Source: Steroidobacteraceae bacterium | GTDB lineage: Bacteria; Pseudomonadota; Gammaproteobacteria; Steroidobacterales; Steroidobacteraceae | Direction: 5' to 3' | DNA: 6,055 bases | NCBI GenBank assembly: GCA_023253235.1 | Contig: JALRHE010000330.1 | Span: forward strand, 1-6,055 | Shown here: in pieces, positions 1 through 6,055 of the stretch | Position numbering within the stretch: position 1 is the stretch's first letter | Layout of the letters: each line of letters opens with the position of its first letter | Position numbers and translations under genes: made by a program | The notes under the pieces: model-generated | The model's database searches: none | The model's input: the letters and a program-made list of their open reading frames with translations, nothing else | Told to the model about the DNA's origin: nothing

Positions 1-1224
1 CGTCAGCCGTTCCATCATGTAGCTGCCGGCCCAGGGATCGACGACCTTGGTGATCTGCGACTCTTCTTGCAGGATGAGCTGCGTGTTTCGAGCGATACGC
101 GAACTAAACTCCGTCGGTAGTGCAATAGCTTCGTCGAAAGAGTTGGTGTGCAGGCTTTGCGTACCGCCAAATACAGCCGCCATCGCTTCGATAGTCGTAC
201 GAACGATGTTGTTGTAGGGATCTTGTTCGGTGAGACTCCAGCCCGACGTCTGGCAGTGGGTCCTTAGCATCAGGCTCTTCGGGTTCTTGGCGCCAAAGCC
301 CGACATGATCTTCCACCAAAGCAGACGCGCCGCACGCATCTTGGCGATCTCGAGATAGAAGTTCATGCCGATGCCCCAGAAGAAGCTGAGGCGTCCGGCG
401 AACTCGTCGACATCGAGTCCTTTGGCAATTGCGGTTTTGACGTACTCCTTGCCGTCGGCGAGCGTGAAAGCTAATTCAAGCGCCTGATTAGCGCCCGCTT
501 CCTGCATGTGATAGCCAGAGATCGAAATCGAATTGAACTTCGGCATCTTTCGCGCGGTGTACTCGATGATGTCGCCGACGACACGCATCGAGGGTTCCGG
601 CGGATAGATGTAGGTGTTACGCACCATGAATTCTTTGAGAATGTCGTTCTGGATCGTCCCCGACAGCTGCTCCTGGGAGACGCCCTGCTCTTCGGCAGCG
701 ACCACATAGGCGGCTAGCACCGGCAGCACCGCTCCGTTCATGGTCATCGAGACCGATACGCGATCGAGCGGAATCCCGTCGAAGAGGATCTTCATATCCT
801 CGACCGAATCGATGGCAACGCCCGCCTTGCCCACATCACCCGTGACGCGCGGATGGTCGCTGTCGTAGCCACGATGGGTCGCCAGATCGAACGCAACGGA
901 CACACCCTGCCCACCGGCAGCCAGAGCCTTGCGATAAAACGCGTTGGAGGCTTCTGCCGTGGAGAACCCGGCGTACTGGCGAATGGTCCAGGGACGCACC
1001 GCATACATGGTGGCCTGTGGGCCGCGAATGAAGGGCGCGAAACCCGGGAGGGTGTCGGTATAGGGCAGCCCTGCGAGATCCGCTGCCGTATACAGCGGCT
1101 TGACCGCAAGACCCTCGGGGGTGGCCCATACCAGCGCCTCGGGGTCACCCCCCGGCGCGGATTTGGCGGCCGCTTTGGTCCAGACCCCGATGGAGTCGGA
1201 GTTCAGAATATCGTCCTTGCTCAT
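1..1224 (-). CDS. Methylmalonyl-CoA mutase large subunit, N-terminal 408 residues (3' end off window)
   Basis: This cytoplasmic adenosylcobalamin enzyme interconverts (R)-methylmalonyl-CoA and succinyl-CoA in propionate, odd-chain fatty acid and branched amino-acid metabolism. The reading frame is open without a stop from the ATG at 1224-1222 to the left edge. The visible part is the substrate-binding TIM barrel. It holds the family signatures RPWTIRQYAGFST (residues 77-89, with the Tyr84 equivalent of the active-site Tyr of the Propionibacterium enzyme), SVAFDLATHRGYDSD (109-123), MTMNGAVLPVLA (160-171), TIQNDILKEFMVRNTYIYPP (190-209), PSMR (211-214, CoA-contacting Arg), GYHMQEAG (237-244, catalytic Tyr-His pair), RTHCQTSGWSL (321-331) and QSLHTNS (356-362). 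The C-terminal cobalamin domain with its DxHxxG motif lies off window; full proteins are about 700 residues or more. The start is supported by AGGGA four bases upstream and by an N-terminus typical of the family. No disruption is seen. It is separated by 133 bases from the lipocalin gene upstream, so it probably has its own promoter. The family call is firm, but the choice between a substrate-specific mutase and a close relative such as ethylmalonyl- or isobutyryl-CoA mutase rests on overall similarity. Confidence 0.96.
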   Translation of the reverse strand, partial: MSKDDILNSDSIGVWTKAAAKSAPGGDPEALVWATPEGLAVKPLYTAADLAGLPYTDTLPGFAPFIRGPQATMYAVRPWTIRQYAGFSTAEASNAFYRKALAAGGQGVSVAFDLATHRGYDSDHPRVTGDVGKAGVAIDSVEDMKILFDGIPLDRVSVSMTMNGAVLPVLAAYVVAAEEQGVSQEQLSGTIQNDILKEFMVRNTYIYPPEPSMRVVGDIIEYTARKMPKFNSISISGYHMQEAGANQALELAFTLADGKEYVKTAIAKGLDVDEFAGRLSFFWGIGMNFYLEIAKMRAARLLWWKIMSGFGAKNPKSLMLRTHCQTSGWSLTEQDPYNNIVRTTIEAMAAVFGGTQSLHTNSFDEAIALPTEFSSRIARNTQLILQEESQITKVVDPWAGSYMMERLT

Positions 1225-1357
1225 GACATCCCTGCAACCGGGCGAAAAACCTCGGCAGTCTAGCAAGGGGGGCGTTTAGCGGCGAGCAGCGACGACTACC
1301 CCGCCCGCAGAACAGGATATTGGAGATTTAAGCTTTTAAAATCAGAGGCTTAGTTGG
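1225..1357. other. Intergenic gap between lipocalin and mutase genes
   Basis: These 133 bases hold no plausible gene on either strand. On the coding (minus) strand the part nearest the lipocalin stop is AT-rich (around 1320-1345), and the rest is GC-rich up to the mutase ribosome binding site (AGGGA at 1233-1229). No GC hairpin followed by a T-run is present, so there is no classical intrinsic terminator for the upstream run. A promoter for the mutase is expected here. The best weak candidate is a TATCCT -10-like box (minus strand, complement of about 1315-1320) with an AT-rich stretch in place of a good -35, which is not convincing. Confidence 0.5.
1325..1343 (-). repeat. AT-rich imperfect inverted repeat upstream of mutase gene
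   Basis: On the minus strand this reads GATTTTAAAAGCTTAAATC: outer arms GATTT and AAATC pair perfectly around a centre that contains the palindrome AAGCTT. It lies 14 bases after the lipocalin stop codon and about 100 bases upstream of the mutase start. It could be an operator-like site, part of a promoter region or a weak 3'-end structure of the lipocalin transcript. It is too weak and AT-rich to act as a standard terminator and may be chance. Confidence 0.3.
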
Positions 1358-1933
1358 TCAGCGACCGGCCGCAGCGCGGTGGCTGATACGCACCAGTTTG
1401 TTGACGTCGTAACCCATGGCACCCACCTTGCCGACCAGCTCGCGATATCGAGCCTCGTCGATGGTCGGGGTGCGGGCCATGATCCAGACATAGTCGCGCG
1501 CGCTGCGAGCAATGATCGTCTCGGTGTAGTTCGCATCGACGTGGGAAATGACGTACTCCGCCTTGATCGGCCAGATGAACTGCATGCCCCAGATGGCGTT
1601 GTTGGTGCCCGGAATGACGAAGCCCTTCGGGTTCATCTCCTTGGCCGGCCCATCCAGAGCACCCTTGTTGAAGGTGAAGGTCGTTAGGATCGTGCCGTCC
1701 GGTGCAAGTTCGTAGGACTCGACGGCGTTGTAGATGTCTTTCTCGATGAAGGTCGGAATGACCGCGATCACGTACCAAGGGCCCATGAAGCGCTGTAGGT
1801 CGACCGCCGGTACGACCGGCACGGTCACTTTCTGTGGATTCACCCCGCAGCCACTCAGCAACACGGCGAAGGCCAAAACCCACCACCCGGTGCGACGACC
1901 CATTTGAGGCAAAGATCCTGAGGCATTTCGCAT
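1358..1933 (-). CDS. blc: Blc-type bacterial lipocalin, outer-membrane lipoprotein
   Basis: A 191-residue lipocalin predicted to be anchored in the outer membrane facing the periplasm. Relatives such as E. coli Blc bind fatty acids or lysophospholipids and are linked to envelope stress or maintenance. The N-terminus has a basic stretch (RR, 13-14), a hydrophobic core (about 16-26) and a lipobox LLSGC with lipidated Cys29; the +2 residue is Gly, not Asp, which predicts outer-membrane sorting. The barrel starts with the lipocalin first motif, here FMGPWYVIA (49-57). It continues with TFTFNKG (85-91) and IWGMQFIWPIKAEY (114-127) and ends with the Blc-like RDYVWIMARTPTI (146-158), then GYDVNKLVRI (174-183). 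The ATG at 1933 is chosen because GGAG lies nine bases upstream. A TTG five codons earlier (1948) and an in-frame ATG at 1903, which would leave a more compact signal peptide, are alternatives. It is the last gene of the five-gene run, 30 bases after its neighbour. The family call is firm and the ligand unknown. Confidence 0.93.
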   Translation of the reverse strand: MRNASGSLPQMGRRTGWWVLAFAVLLSGCGVNPQKVTVPVVPAVDLQRFMGPWYVIAVIPTFIEKDIYNAVESYELAPDGTILTTFTFNKGALDGPAKEMNPKGFVIPGTNNAIWGMQFIWPIKAEYVISHVDANYTETIIARSARDYVWIMARTPTIDEARYRELVGKVGAMGYDVNKLVRISHRAAAGR

Positions 1934-1942
1934 GACTGACTG

Positions 1943-1957
1943 CTCCAACTGAGTTGG
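1943..1957 (-). promoter_or_regulatory. Inverted repeat overlapping the lipocalin ribosome binding site
   Basis: In the 30-base spacer before the lipocalin gene the coding strand reads CCAACTCAGTTGGAG. CCAACT and AGTTGG are perfect complements around a single C (1945-1957), and the last two G's are the first half of the GGAG Shine-Dalgarno (1943-1946), nine bases before the ATG. In RNA a CCAA/UUGG stem with a five-base loop could partly hide the ribosome binding site. The same sequence could instead be a DNA-binding dyad. The repeat and its overlap are seen directly; any regulatory effect is inference, since the stem is short. Confidence 0.4.
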
Positions 1958-1963
1958 CTGACG

Positions 1964-2917
1964 TTACTCGGCGACGTACCAGCGCCCTTCGACCCGCTCC
2001 AACACATACCGATCGAAAGGCAAACCCTGACCCGTTACATCGTACACCGCCCGATTGCCGCCATTATCGATGGTTGCGGGTGTGCGCTTGACGATCCGGA
2101 GTGCCGCGATCAATAGCTCACGGCTGGCCATGCTCCGGCGGCAACTGCTGATTAAGGAGTCCATGGTACGACCAGCGAGACTCCGCTGAAGTTCCGGCGT
2201 CAAGAATTCTTTGTAATACCGATCACATCGACCGTCGACCAGAGCCTTTTCCGCTGCCTCCAGCATACTGACGATTTCCGGCGGATTACGCTGCGGCGCT
2301 TGGGGCGAGCCGAGAAGGGCCGGCGGCGCCTCGACCATCGACCCGGTTTGCACCACGACTCCGCGAGACGAGCGACCGCTGACCAAGTCATCCACGAGCG
2401 CCTCGAACTCGGGTGGCAATGCTGCCCGCCACTCTCGCCCATAAGCCATGAGCGTCACCACTTCGAGAGTTTCGATGCGCCCGTCGTCTTTGGAAGGTCG
2501 CTGCTTCACGAGGACGTGCACTCGCTCTCCGTCTCGGGTTGCGCTCAAACCCTCGAGACTCTCATGAGTACGTACGGTGGGCGACCAACGGCGGGCTACC
2601 GCACGAAAGAAATTCACGCTGGTCAGTCGCTCGATATCCGCAAGTGGCATTGCTCCACCGAACAAACGCTCGCGGATCGCGTTGCCGCCTCGAGCCGACT
2701 CTTCTCGCAATTTCTGCAGAACACCAAAACGCAAACGGTCTAGTTCGGCTGGATGGATTGCATACGCAATGGCTTGCGGATCATTACGCGACACGGCCAA
2801 CAGGTAATCACTGGCGGCTTGGCGCTGCGCACCCGTGACCGATTCAGCCCGAGCTAATGATCCGAGAGCTGCCAAGAAAACGACAACGAACCATCGCAGG
2901 CCGATGCGACTCCGCAT
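1964..2917 (-). CDS. Exported protein of unknown function, probably two NTF2-like/alpha+beta halves
   Basis: I do not recognise a named family for this 317-residue protein. It starts with a Sec signal peptide: basic n-region (MRSRIGLR), hydrophobic core (about 9-20) and a signal peptidase I site LARA|ES after Ala24, so the mature protein should be periplasmic. Two halves share an outline. The first (about 28-175) begins with helices (QRQAASDYLLAVSRNDP), then strands (ERVHVLVKQR, TLEVVTLMAYGREWRAALP). A Gly/Pro/Ser-rich linker (about 180-213) follows. The second (about 214-317) again begins with helices (MLEAAEKALVDGRCDRYYKEF) and ends with strands (NRAVYDVTG, YVLERVEGRWYV). This layout, with a terminal strand carrying Trp, is that of small NTF2-like/DUF4878-type domains. 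The only two cysteines of the mature chain, Cys231 and Cys259, lie in the second half and could form a disulfide. The ATG at 2917 is preferred over a TTG at 2926 because GAAGG sits nine bases before it. The permease stop is five bases upstream, indicating coexpression. The gene and export are sure; the fold is inference. Confidence 0.85.
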   Translation of the reverse strand: MRSRIGLRWFVVVFLAALGSLARAESVTGAQRQAASDYLLAVSRNDPQAIAYAIHPAELDRLRFGVLQKLREESARGGNAIRERLFGGAMPLADIERLTSVNFFRAVARRWSPTVRTHESLEGLSATRDGERVHVLVKQRPSKDDGRIETLEVVTLMAYGREWRAALPPEFEALVDDLVSGRSSRGVVVQTGSMVEAPPALLGSPQAPQRNPPEIVSMLEAAEKALVDGRCDRYYKEFLTPELQRSLAGRTMDSLISSCRRSMASRELLIAALRIVKRTPATIDNGGNRAVYDVTGQGLPFDRYVLERVEGRWYVAE

Positions 2918-2922
2918 ATAAA

Positions 2923-4266
2923 TCAACCTTCGTTACGCTCACGCGCCGTCACGGCTGCATAACCGAACTTCCAGCCGAGCATACGTGTCGCCCCATAGAT
3001 CAAGGCGTAGGCGACCATCGAGACGAGCAAGCCCCAAAGCCCGGAGGCGATCCACGACGGAGTGAATGCCTGCGCAGCGATGACACCTGCCGCAAACGCA
3101 GCCACGGCAGGGGGATTCCAGTTCGGCAAGTGCGGCAAACGAGTCGTGTCGTAGTGTCCGCGTTGGAACAGGTAGTAATCGACGATGACCGGCCCGATCA
3201 GCGGCGGCACGAGGTTCGCGATTTGATTGATCCAGTCCATGAAGTGCTGGTAGATGCCAAGACCTAAAATCGTACCGATCAAGCCACACACGACAATCGT
3301 CACGCGCTTCGGCAATTTGAAGACGCTCGCCGTCTGAATGGCCGGTAAATACAGGTTGGTATCACCGGTGGTCCACAAAGCAAGACTCATCGCAATCAAT
3401 CCGACGAATGCGATCACCGGACCCGCTGTCGTGAGATAGGCGCTGAAATCGAAGCTACCCGATACGATACCGCCCATCGCACCGATGACCTGCAAAAAGA
3501 TCTGCGTCACGATCAGCACGATGAACGGGATGGCGATCGCGACCCAAGCCTTGCGCGCGAAGCGGGTGTATTCCGCCATCACCACGCCACCTACGATCCA
3601 GGAGCCGATCACGAGATTGATCGCCTGATTGTCGGTCAAAGGGCTTGCCGAAGAGGCGCTCGCTGATAACGCGAGAAATGCATCCCAACCGCCGGCGCGA
3701 TCGACATTGAACCAGCCTGCGTACAAACCCACCAACGCCAGTACCACGGTCGACGGCACGGCGACACGCTCGAGCCCTTTGACACCGAGATAGGTCGTCG
3801 CGGTGTAGAGCAATCCAGCAAAAATAGCGATCGGGTAAAAGAGCGGACTGTCGAAACTGCCTGCCCAAGTCAAGCCCATCGCACCAACCACAATGCCCTG
3901 CCATCCGATCGTCAGTGCTGCCAAAAACAACACCGGCAGGTAAGCACCAACGTTACCGTAGGTGAGTCGATAGAGCAGACCACTATTGCAGGCCGTCTTG
4001 TAGCCCATGTAACCGACTAGGGCACCGACGATGAAATTGATCGTATTGCCCCACAAGGCGTTGCGAATCAAATCCGGAAAATACAGCCCGGCACCGAGTG
4101 AGCTACCGACCAACAAACCGGTAACCAAAAATCCCCAACCAAAAGCCAGTGTCAGCAACGGCAAGGCATCGCGTCGCTGCTCGTCGCTCAAAGGGGCGTG
4201 CGGACTGTCGGCACTCGCGGCCTCTTCACGTTCGTCGAGTCGGAACCATTCTGACCAGCGGCTCAT
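2923..4266 (-). CDS. NCS1-family permease, cytosine/purine permease-like (CodB-like)
   Basis: A 447-residue inner-membrane symporter of the nucleobase:cation symporter-1 family, whose members import cytosine, purines, allantoin, hydantoins, thiamine or pyridoxine precursors with H+ or Na+. A charged cytoplasmic N-terminus (about 1-34) is followed by roughly twelve hydrophobic segments. Landmarks align with E. coli CodB: the first helix pair GWGFLVTGLLVGSSLGAGL (43-61), GWQGIVVGAM (121-130), VIGSWIVGGVVMAEYTRFAR (219-238), ALWTTGDTNLYLPAI (296-310), PPLIGPVIVDYYLFQRGHYD (354-373) and LPNWNP (380-385). Length is close to the usual 420-450 residues. The start ATG overlaps the stop of the upstream carrier gene in ATGA (4266-4263), with GAGGAG eleven bases before, so translation is probably coupled. 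The exported protein begins five bases after its stop. The family is firm, but the substrate cannot be read from sequence; a cytosine/purine-type base is the best guess. No damage is seen. Confidence 0.92.
   Translation of the reverse strand: MSRWSEWFRLDEREEAASADSPHAPLSDEQRRDALPLLTLAFGWGFLVTGLLVGSSLGAGLYFPDLIRNALWGNTINFIVGALVGYMGYKTACNSGLLYRLTYGNVGAYLPVLFLAALTIGWQGIVVGAMGLTWAGSFDSPLFYPIAIFAGLLYTATTYLGVKGLERVAVPSTVVLALVGLYAGWFNVDRAGGWDAFLALSASASSASPLTDNQAINLVIGSWIVGGVVMAEYTRFARKAWVAIAIPFIVLIVTQIFLQVIGAMGGIVSGSFDFSAYLTTAGPVIAFVGLIAMSLALWTTGDTNLYLPAIQTASVFKLPKRVTIVVCGLIGTILGLGIYQHFMDWINQIANLVPPLIGPVIVDYYLFQRGHYDTTRLPHLPNWNPPAVAAFAAGVIAAQAFTPSWIASGLWGLLVSMVAYALIYGATRMLGWKFGYAAVTARERNEG
2927..2931 (-). 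promoter_or_regulatory. Ribosome binding site deciding the start of the exported protein
   Basis: GAAGG lies nine bases before the ATG at 2917 and inside the last codons of the permease gene. It is directly adjacent to the competing TTG (2926), which is too close to be used. This favours the ATG and implies translational coupling to the permease. Confidence 0.6.
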
Positions 4267-5576
4267 GTTTTATTGTTCTCCTCTGACGCATCGTCGTGTT
4301 TACGACCCAGTAACCAACCGTTTCCCACCCAAAGCACGCCTAAGACGGCTCCGATCAGCGCAGCACTGCTCGGCGAGGTACCCACCGCATCCAACGCGGT
4401 CTTGGCCTGAGCGCCCACATAATCGGCGGCGCGGTATACGGGTACGTCGATGAAACTCTTAGCTTTGTATTTGGATTCGGTATCGAGCGAACCCCAAAGC
4501 ATCTCGCGGCCCGGTCGAATGAACGCGTACTCACCCCAGCGTCGCAGTATCAGAAGCGCCGCGATCATGCCAAATACATTGAAGATCAAGAGCAAGAGGA
4601 ATCCGATCGCCATCAACACGGGCACAAAGGTGAGCAAAGTTCGAACACCGAGCTTTGATGCGATACGGCCTGTGAGAAACAACTGCGAAAAAATCGTCAG
4701 CGACTGCACGATGAAATCGATGGTGGCGAAGACCTCAGTTCGACGAGTCGTATCTTCGAAGGTCTCGGTGACGATGCGTAGCTGTTCGAAGTAGAGGAAT
4801 GTGTTGACTGCCGACAACAACACGACGAAAGAGGCGATACCTAAAAGATAGGGAGATCGGAGCACGATGAAAATGCCGGCGAAAGGATTGCCGCCAAGCC
4901 CCGCGTCGGCAGCGACGGCGGATCCATCTGGCGTACCAGCCATGCGCTCGCTGCGCTCTCGATTCCAGATACCGATCAAAATGCGCTGACAGACGATAGC
5001 ACCTAAGAATCCGACCGAGCCCACATATAGAACGCCCGAGTTACCGATCGAGTCGACCAACAGGCGCGCGATCAAAGGGCCGACCAAGGCGCCAAACGTT
5101 CCGCCTGCAGCAATGAATCCGAACAGGCGCTTGGTCTGCTCGGCCGAAAACATCTCGAGCAAGAAACTCCAGAAAACCGAGACCAGCATCAAGTTGAGTA
5201 CGCTGATCCAGACGTAGAAGAAAGTGCCAACTCGCAGATTGGATTCGTCCATCTGGATGTTGAAACCGATGACACCGAGAATGACAGCGACCGTTCCGTA
5301 AACCCACGGAAGCAAAATACTGCGACGGAAGCGGGCGATGAGCCAGCCATACAGCGGCACGATCAGGATCGCGAATAGCGCCGTGTATAGCCACAGATCT
5401 GCGACGCGATCACGACCAAGCAGAGTCGCTACAGTCTCGCGAACGGGGCGAACAGCGAAATAGCTGCCCAGCACGAAAAAAAACAGACAGAACGCGGCGA
5501 CCACCGCGGCTGTTTCGCGTGGCTCTACCTTCGCGAAGCGCGACAACTGGCGTTGCAGCGCCGTTTCATTTTGCAT
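4263..5576 (-). CDS. ATP/ADP-translocase-like (Tlc/COG3202-related) MFS carrier
   Basis: A 437-residue polytopic inner-membrane carrier with about ten to twelve hydrophobic segments. Characteristic positions resemble the nucleotide-transporter-like branch of the major facilitator superfamily. They are FFFVLGSYFAVRPVRET in the first helix (32-48), SVFWSFLLEMFSAEQTKRLF (133-152) and FIAAGGTFGALVGPLIARLL (154-173) in the fourth to fifth helices. Near the C-terminal side come RRWGEYAFIRPGREMLW (345-361) and KAKSFIDVPVYRAADYVGAQ (371-390), equivalent to the family's KxxIDTxVYRxGD block. A hydrophilic loop (about 204-230) splits the halves. Relatives in Rickettsia and Chlamydia exchange or import nucleotides; the free-living bacterial members have mostly unknown substrates, so nucleotide transport is not claimed here. 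The ATG at 5576 has GGGAG eleven bases upstream. It overlaps the end of the upstream gene by 11 bases and the start of the permease by 4. A more generic MFS function remains possible. Confidence 0.85.
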   Translation of the reverse strand: MQNETALQRQLSRFAKVEPRETAAVVAAFCLFFFVLGSYFAVRPVRETVATLLGRDRVADLWLYTALFAILIVPLYGWLIARFRRSILLPWVYGTVAVILGVIGFNIQMDESNLRVGTFFYVWISVLNLMLVSVFWSFLLEMFSAEQTKRLFGFIAAGGTFGALVGPLIARLLVDSIGNSGVLYVGSVGFLGAIVCQRILIGIWNRERSERMAGTPDGSAVAADAGLGGNPFAGIFIVLRSPYLLGIASFVVLLSAVNTFLYFEQLRIVTETFEDTTRRTEVFATIDFIVQSLTIFSQLFLTGRIASKLGVRTLLTFVPVLMAIGFLLLLIFNVFGMIAALLILRRWGEYAFIRPGREMLWGSLDTESKYKAKSFIDVPVYRAADYVGAQAKTALDAVGTSPSSAALIGAVLGVLWVGNGWLLGRKHDDASEENNKT

Positions 5577-6055
5577 CGGCGTTCAAGCTCCCGAAGAGAG
5601 TCGCCCAGTCCGGTTGGCCTGTCGCATCGCTCGCGATGACTTCAAAGGTTTTGTTCATCGCCTCGGGACGGTCGAGTGCAGCGACGGCGATCGCGGCGAC
5701 ATCAGCCCGTGCGATACGTCCTTGCCGTGATAGGTCATCACCTTGCATCATCGTCGGCAGGAACTCTCCGCCACGTGCTTCGGTCAGGCCACCCGGTCGC
5801 ACGATCGTGTAGGGAACGCCGGAGGCTCTCAGCGCATCTTCACCCTTGAGCTTCCAGGTCAAGATGTTCGAGTACATCCGATTGAGCGGATGATCGCGAT
5901 GGGTCGCCCCCATCGAGGATACGAGCACAAAGTGACGGATCTTTGACTCAGCCGCTTTTTCCGCCAAGCGACGAACGCCGCCGTAGTCGACGAGCTCCGG
6001 CGTATTGGAAGGATCGTTGCGAACGTTGGAGCCCAAGGCGGAGACGATGAAATCG
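5566..6055 (-). CDS. Atypical SDR/NmrA-like NAD(P)-binding protein, C-terminal 162 residues (5' end off window)
   Basis: This is the 3' part of a cytoplasmic Rossmann-fold protein of the atypical short-chain dehydrogenase group (SDR_a5/NAD(P)H-binding, YwnB- or HSCARG-like). The frame runs open from the right edge to TGA at 5568-5566. Counting from the first complete visible codon, landmarks are the fourth strand DFIVSALGSN (1-10), HFVLVSSMGA (41-50), the helix TWKLKGEDALRASG (66-79) with the conserved Lys, YTIVRPGGLT (82-91), and the C-terminal ARADVAAIAVAALDRP (115-130) and NKTFEVI (134-140). The dinucleotide-binding GxxGxxG, expected in the first strand-turn, is off window. The classical YxxxK pair is not present; Tyr61 and Lys68 are seven apart, which is usual for this group. 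Such proteins are reductases, redox sensors or cofactor-binding regulators, and the role cannot be told here. It overlaps the following carrier gene by 11 bases, so it probably shares its transcript. A start codon and promoter must lie beyond 6055. Confidence 0.9.
   Translation of the reverse strand, partial: DFIVSALGSNVRNDPSNTPELVDYGGVRRLAEKAAESKIRHFVLVSSMGATHRDHPLNRMYSNILTWKLKGEDALRASGVPYTIVRPGGLTEARGGEFLPTMMQGDDLSRQGRIARADVAAIAVAALDRPEAMNKTFEVIASDATGQPDWATLFGSLNADAK

Noticed and set aside
1221..1229. Two-codon open frame ATG-TCA-TGA overlapping the mutase start codon
   Set aside because: Its ATG sits directly against the AGGGA with no spacing for initiation, so it is most likely chance.
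853..1263. Plus-strand 136-codon open frame
   Set aside because: It lies opposite the well-conserved mutase gene and encodes no recognisable protein; it is an antisense shadow.
1350..1886. Minus-strand 178-codon frame over the lipocalin gene
   Set aside because: It is out of frame with a clear lipocalin, is Arg/His/Gly-rich and low in structure, and is typical of a GC-rich frame shadow.
1934..1948. TTG start for the lipocalin, five codons upstream
   Set aside because: The TTG lies within the ribosome binding site region and has none of its own; the ATG at 1933 has GGAG nine bases upstream.
2300..2743. Plus-strand 147-codon open frame opposite the exported protein
   Set aside because: It is antisense to a gene with a good signal peptide and ribosome binding site; no domain or ribosome binding site supports it.
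3455..3904. Minus-strand 149-codon frame inside the permease
   Set aside because: It is an alternative frame of a membrane-protein gene with an Arg/Cys-rich translation and no family resemblance.
4031..4453. Plus-strand 140-codon frame across the carrier/permease junction
   Set aside because: It crosses two confidently called genes on the other strand and its translation is basic and unstructured.

Overview
All convincing genes in this window lie on the minus strand and read from the right edge to the left. The right-hand part (6055 to about 1358) is a compact run of five genes: the 3' end of an atypical short-chain dehydrogenase-type NAD(P)-binding protein, a carrier of the ATP/ADP-translocase-like (Tlc/COG3202) branch, an NCS1-family cytosine/purine permease-like transporter, an exported protein of unknown function, and an outer-membrane-type lipocalin lipoprotein. 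Genes 1-2 overlap by 11 bases, genes 2-3 by 4 bases (ATGA), genes 3-4 are 5 bases apart and genes 4-5 are 30 bases apart. They are therefore probably cotranscribed, with the promoter beyond the right edge. After a 133-base gap comes the N-terminal 408 residues of the large subunit of methylmalonyl-CoA mutase, which runs off the left edge.

The moderately high GC content, Gram-negative export signals (a Sec signal peptide and a lipobox with an outer-membrane-type +2 residue) and a Blc-type lipocalin suggest a free-living proteobacterium, plausibly a gammaproteobacterium. The genus cannot be told from the sequence alone. There is no rRNA, tRNA, CRISPR array, insertion sequence, phage gene or obvious sign of recent transfer.

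Functionally, the mutase belongs to propionyl-CoA/odd-chain and branched-chain catabolism or to the reverse route, and it depends on adenosylcobalamin. The five-gene run pairs two unrelated inner-membrane carriers, whose relatives handle nucleotides and nucleobases, with two envelope proteins. A role in nucleobase, nucleotide or related small-molecule uptake is a reasonable guess but is not proven here. The least explained items are the 317-residue exported protein and the reason for the carrier pairing.
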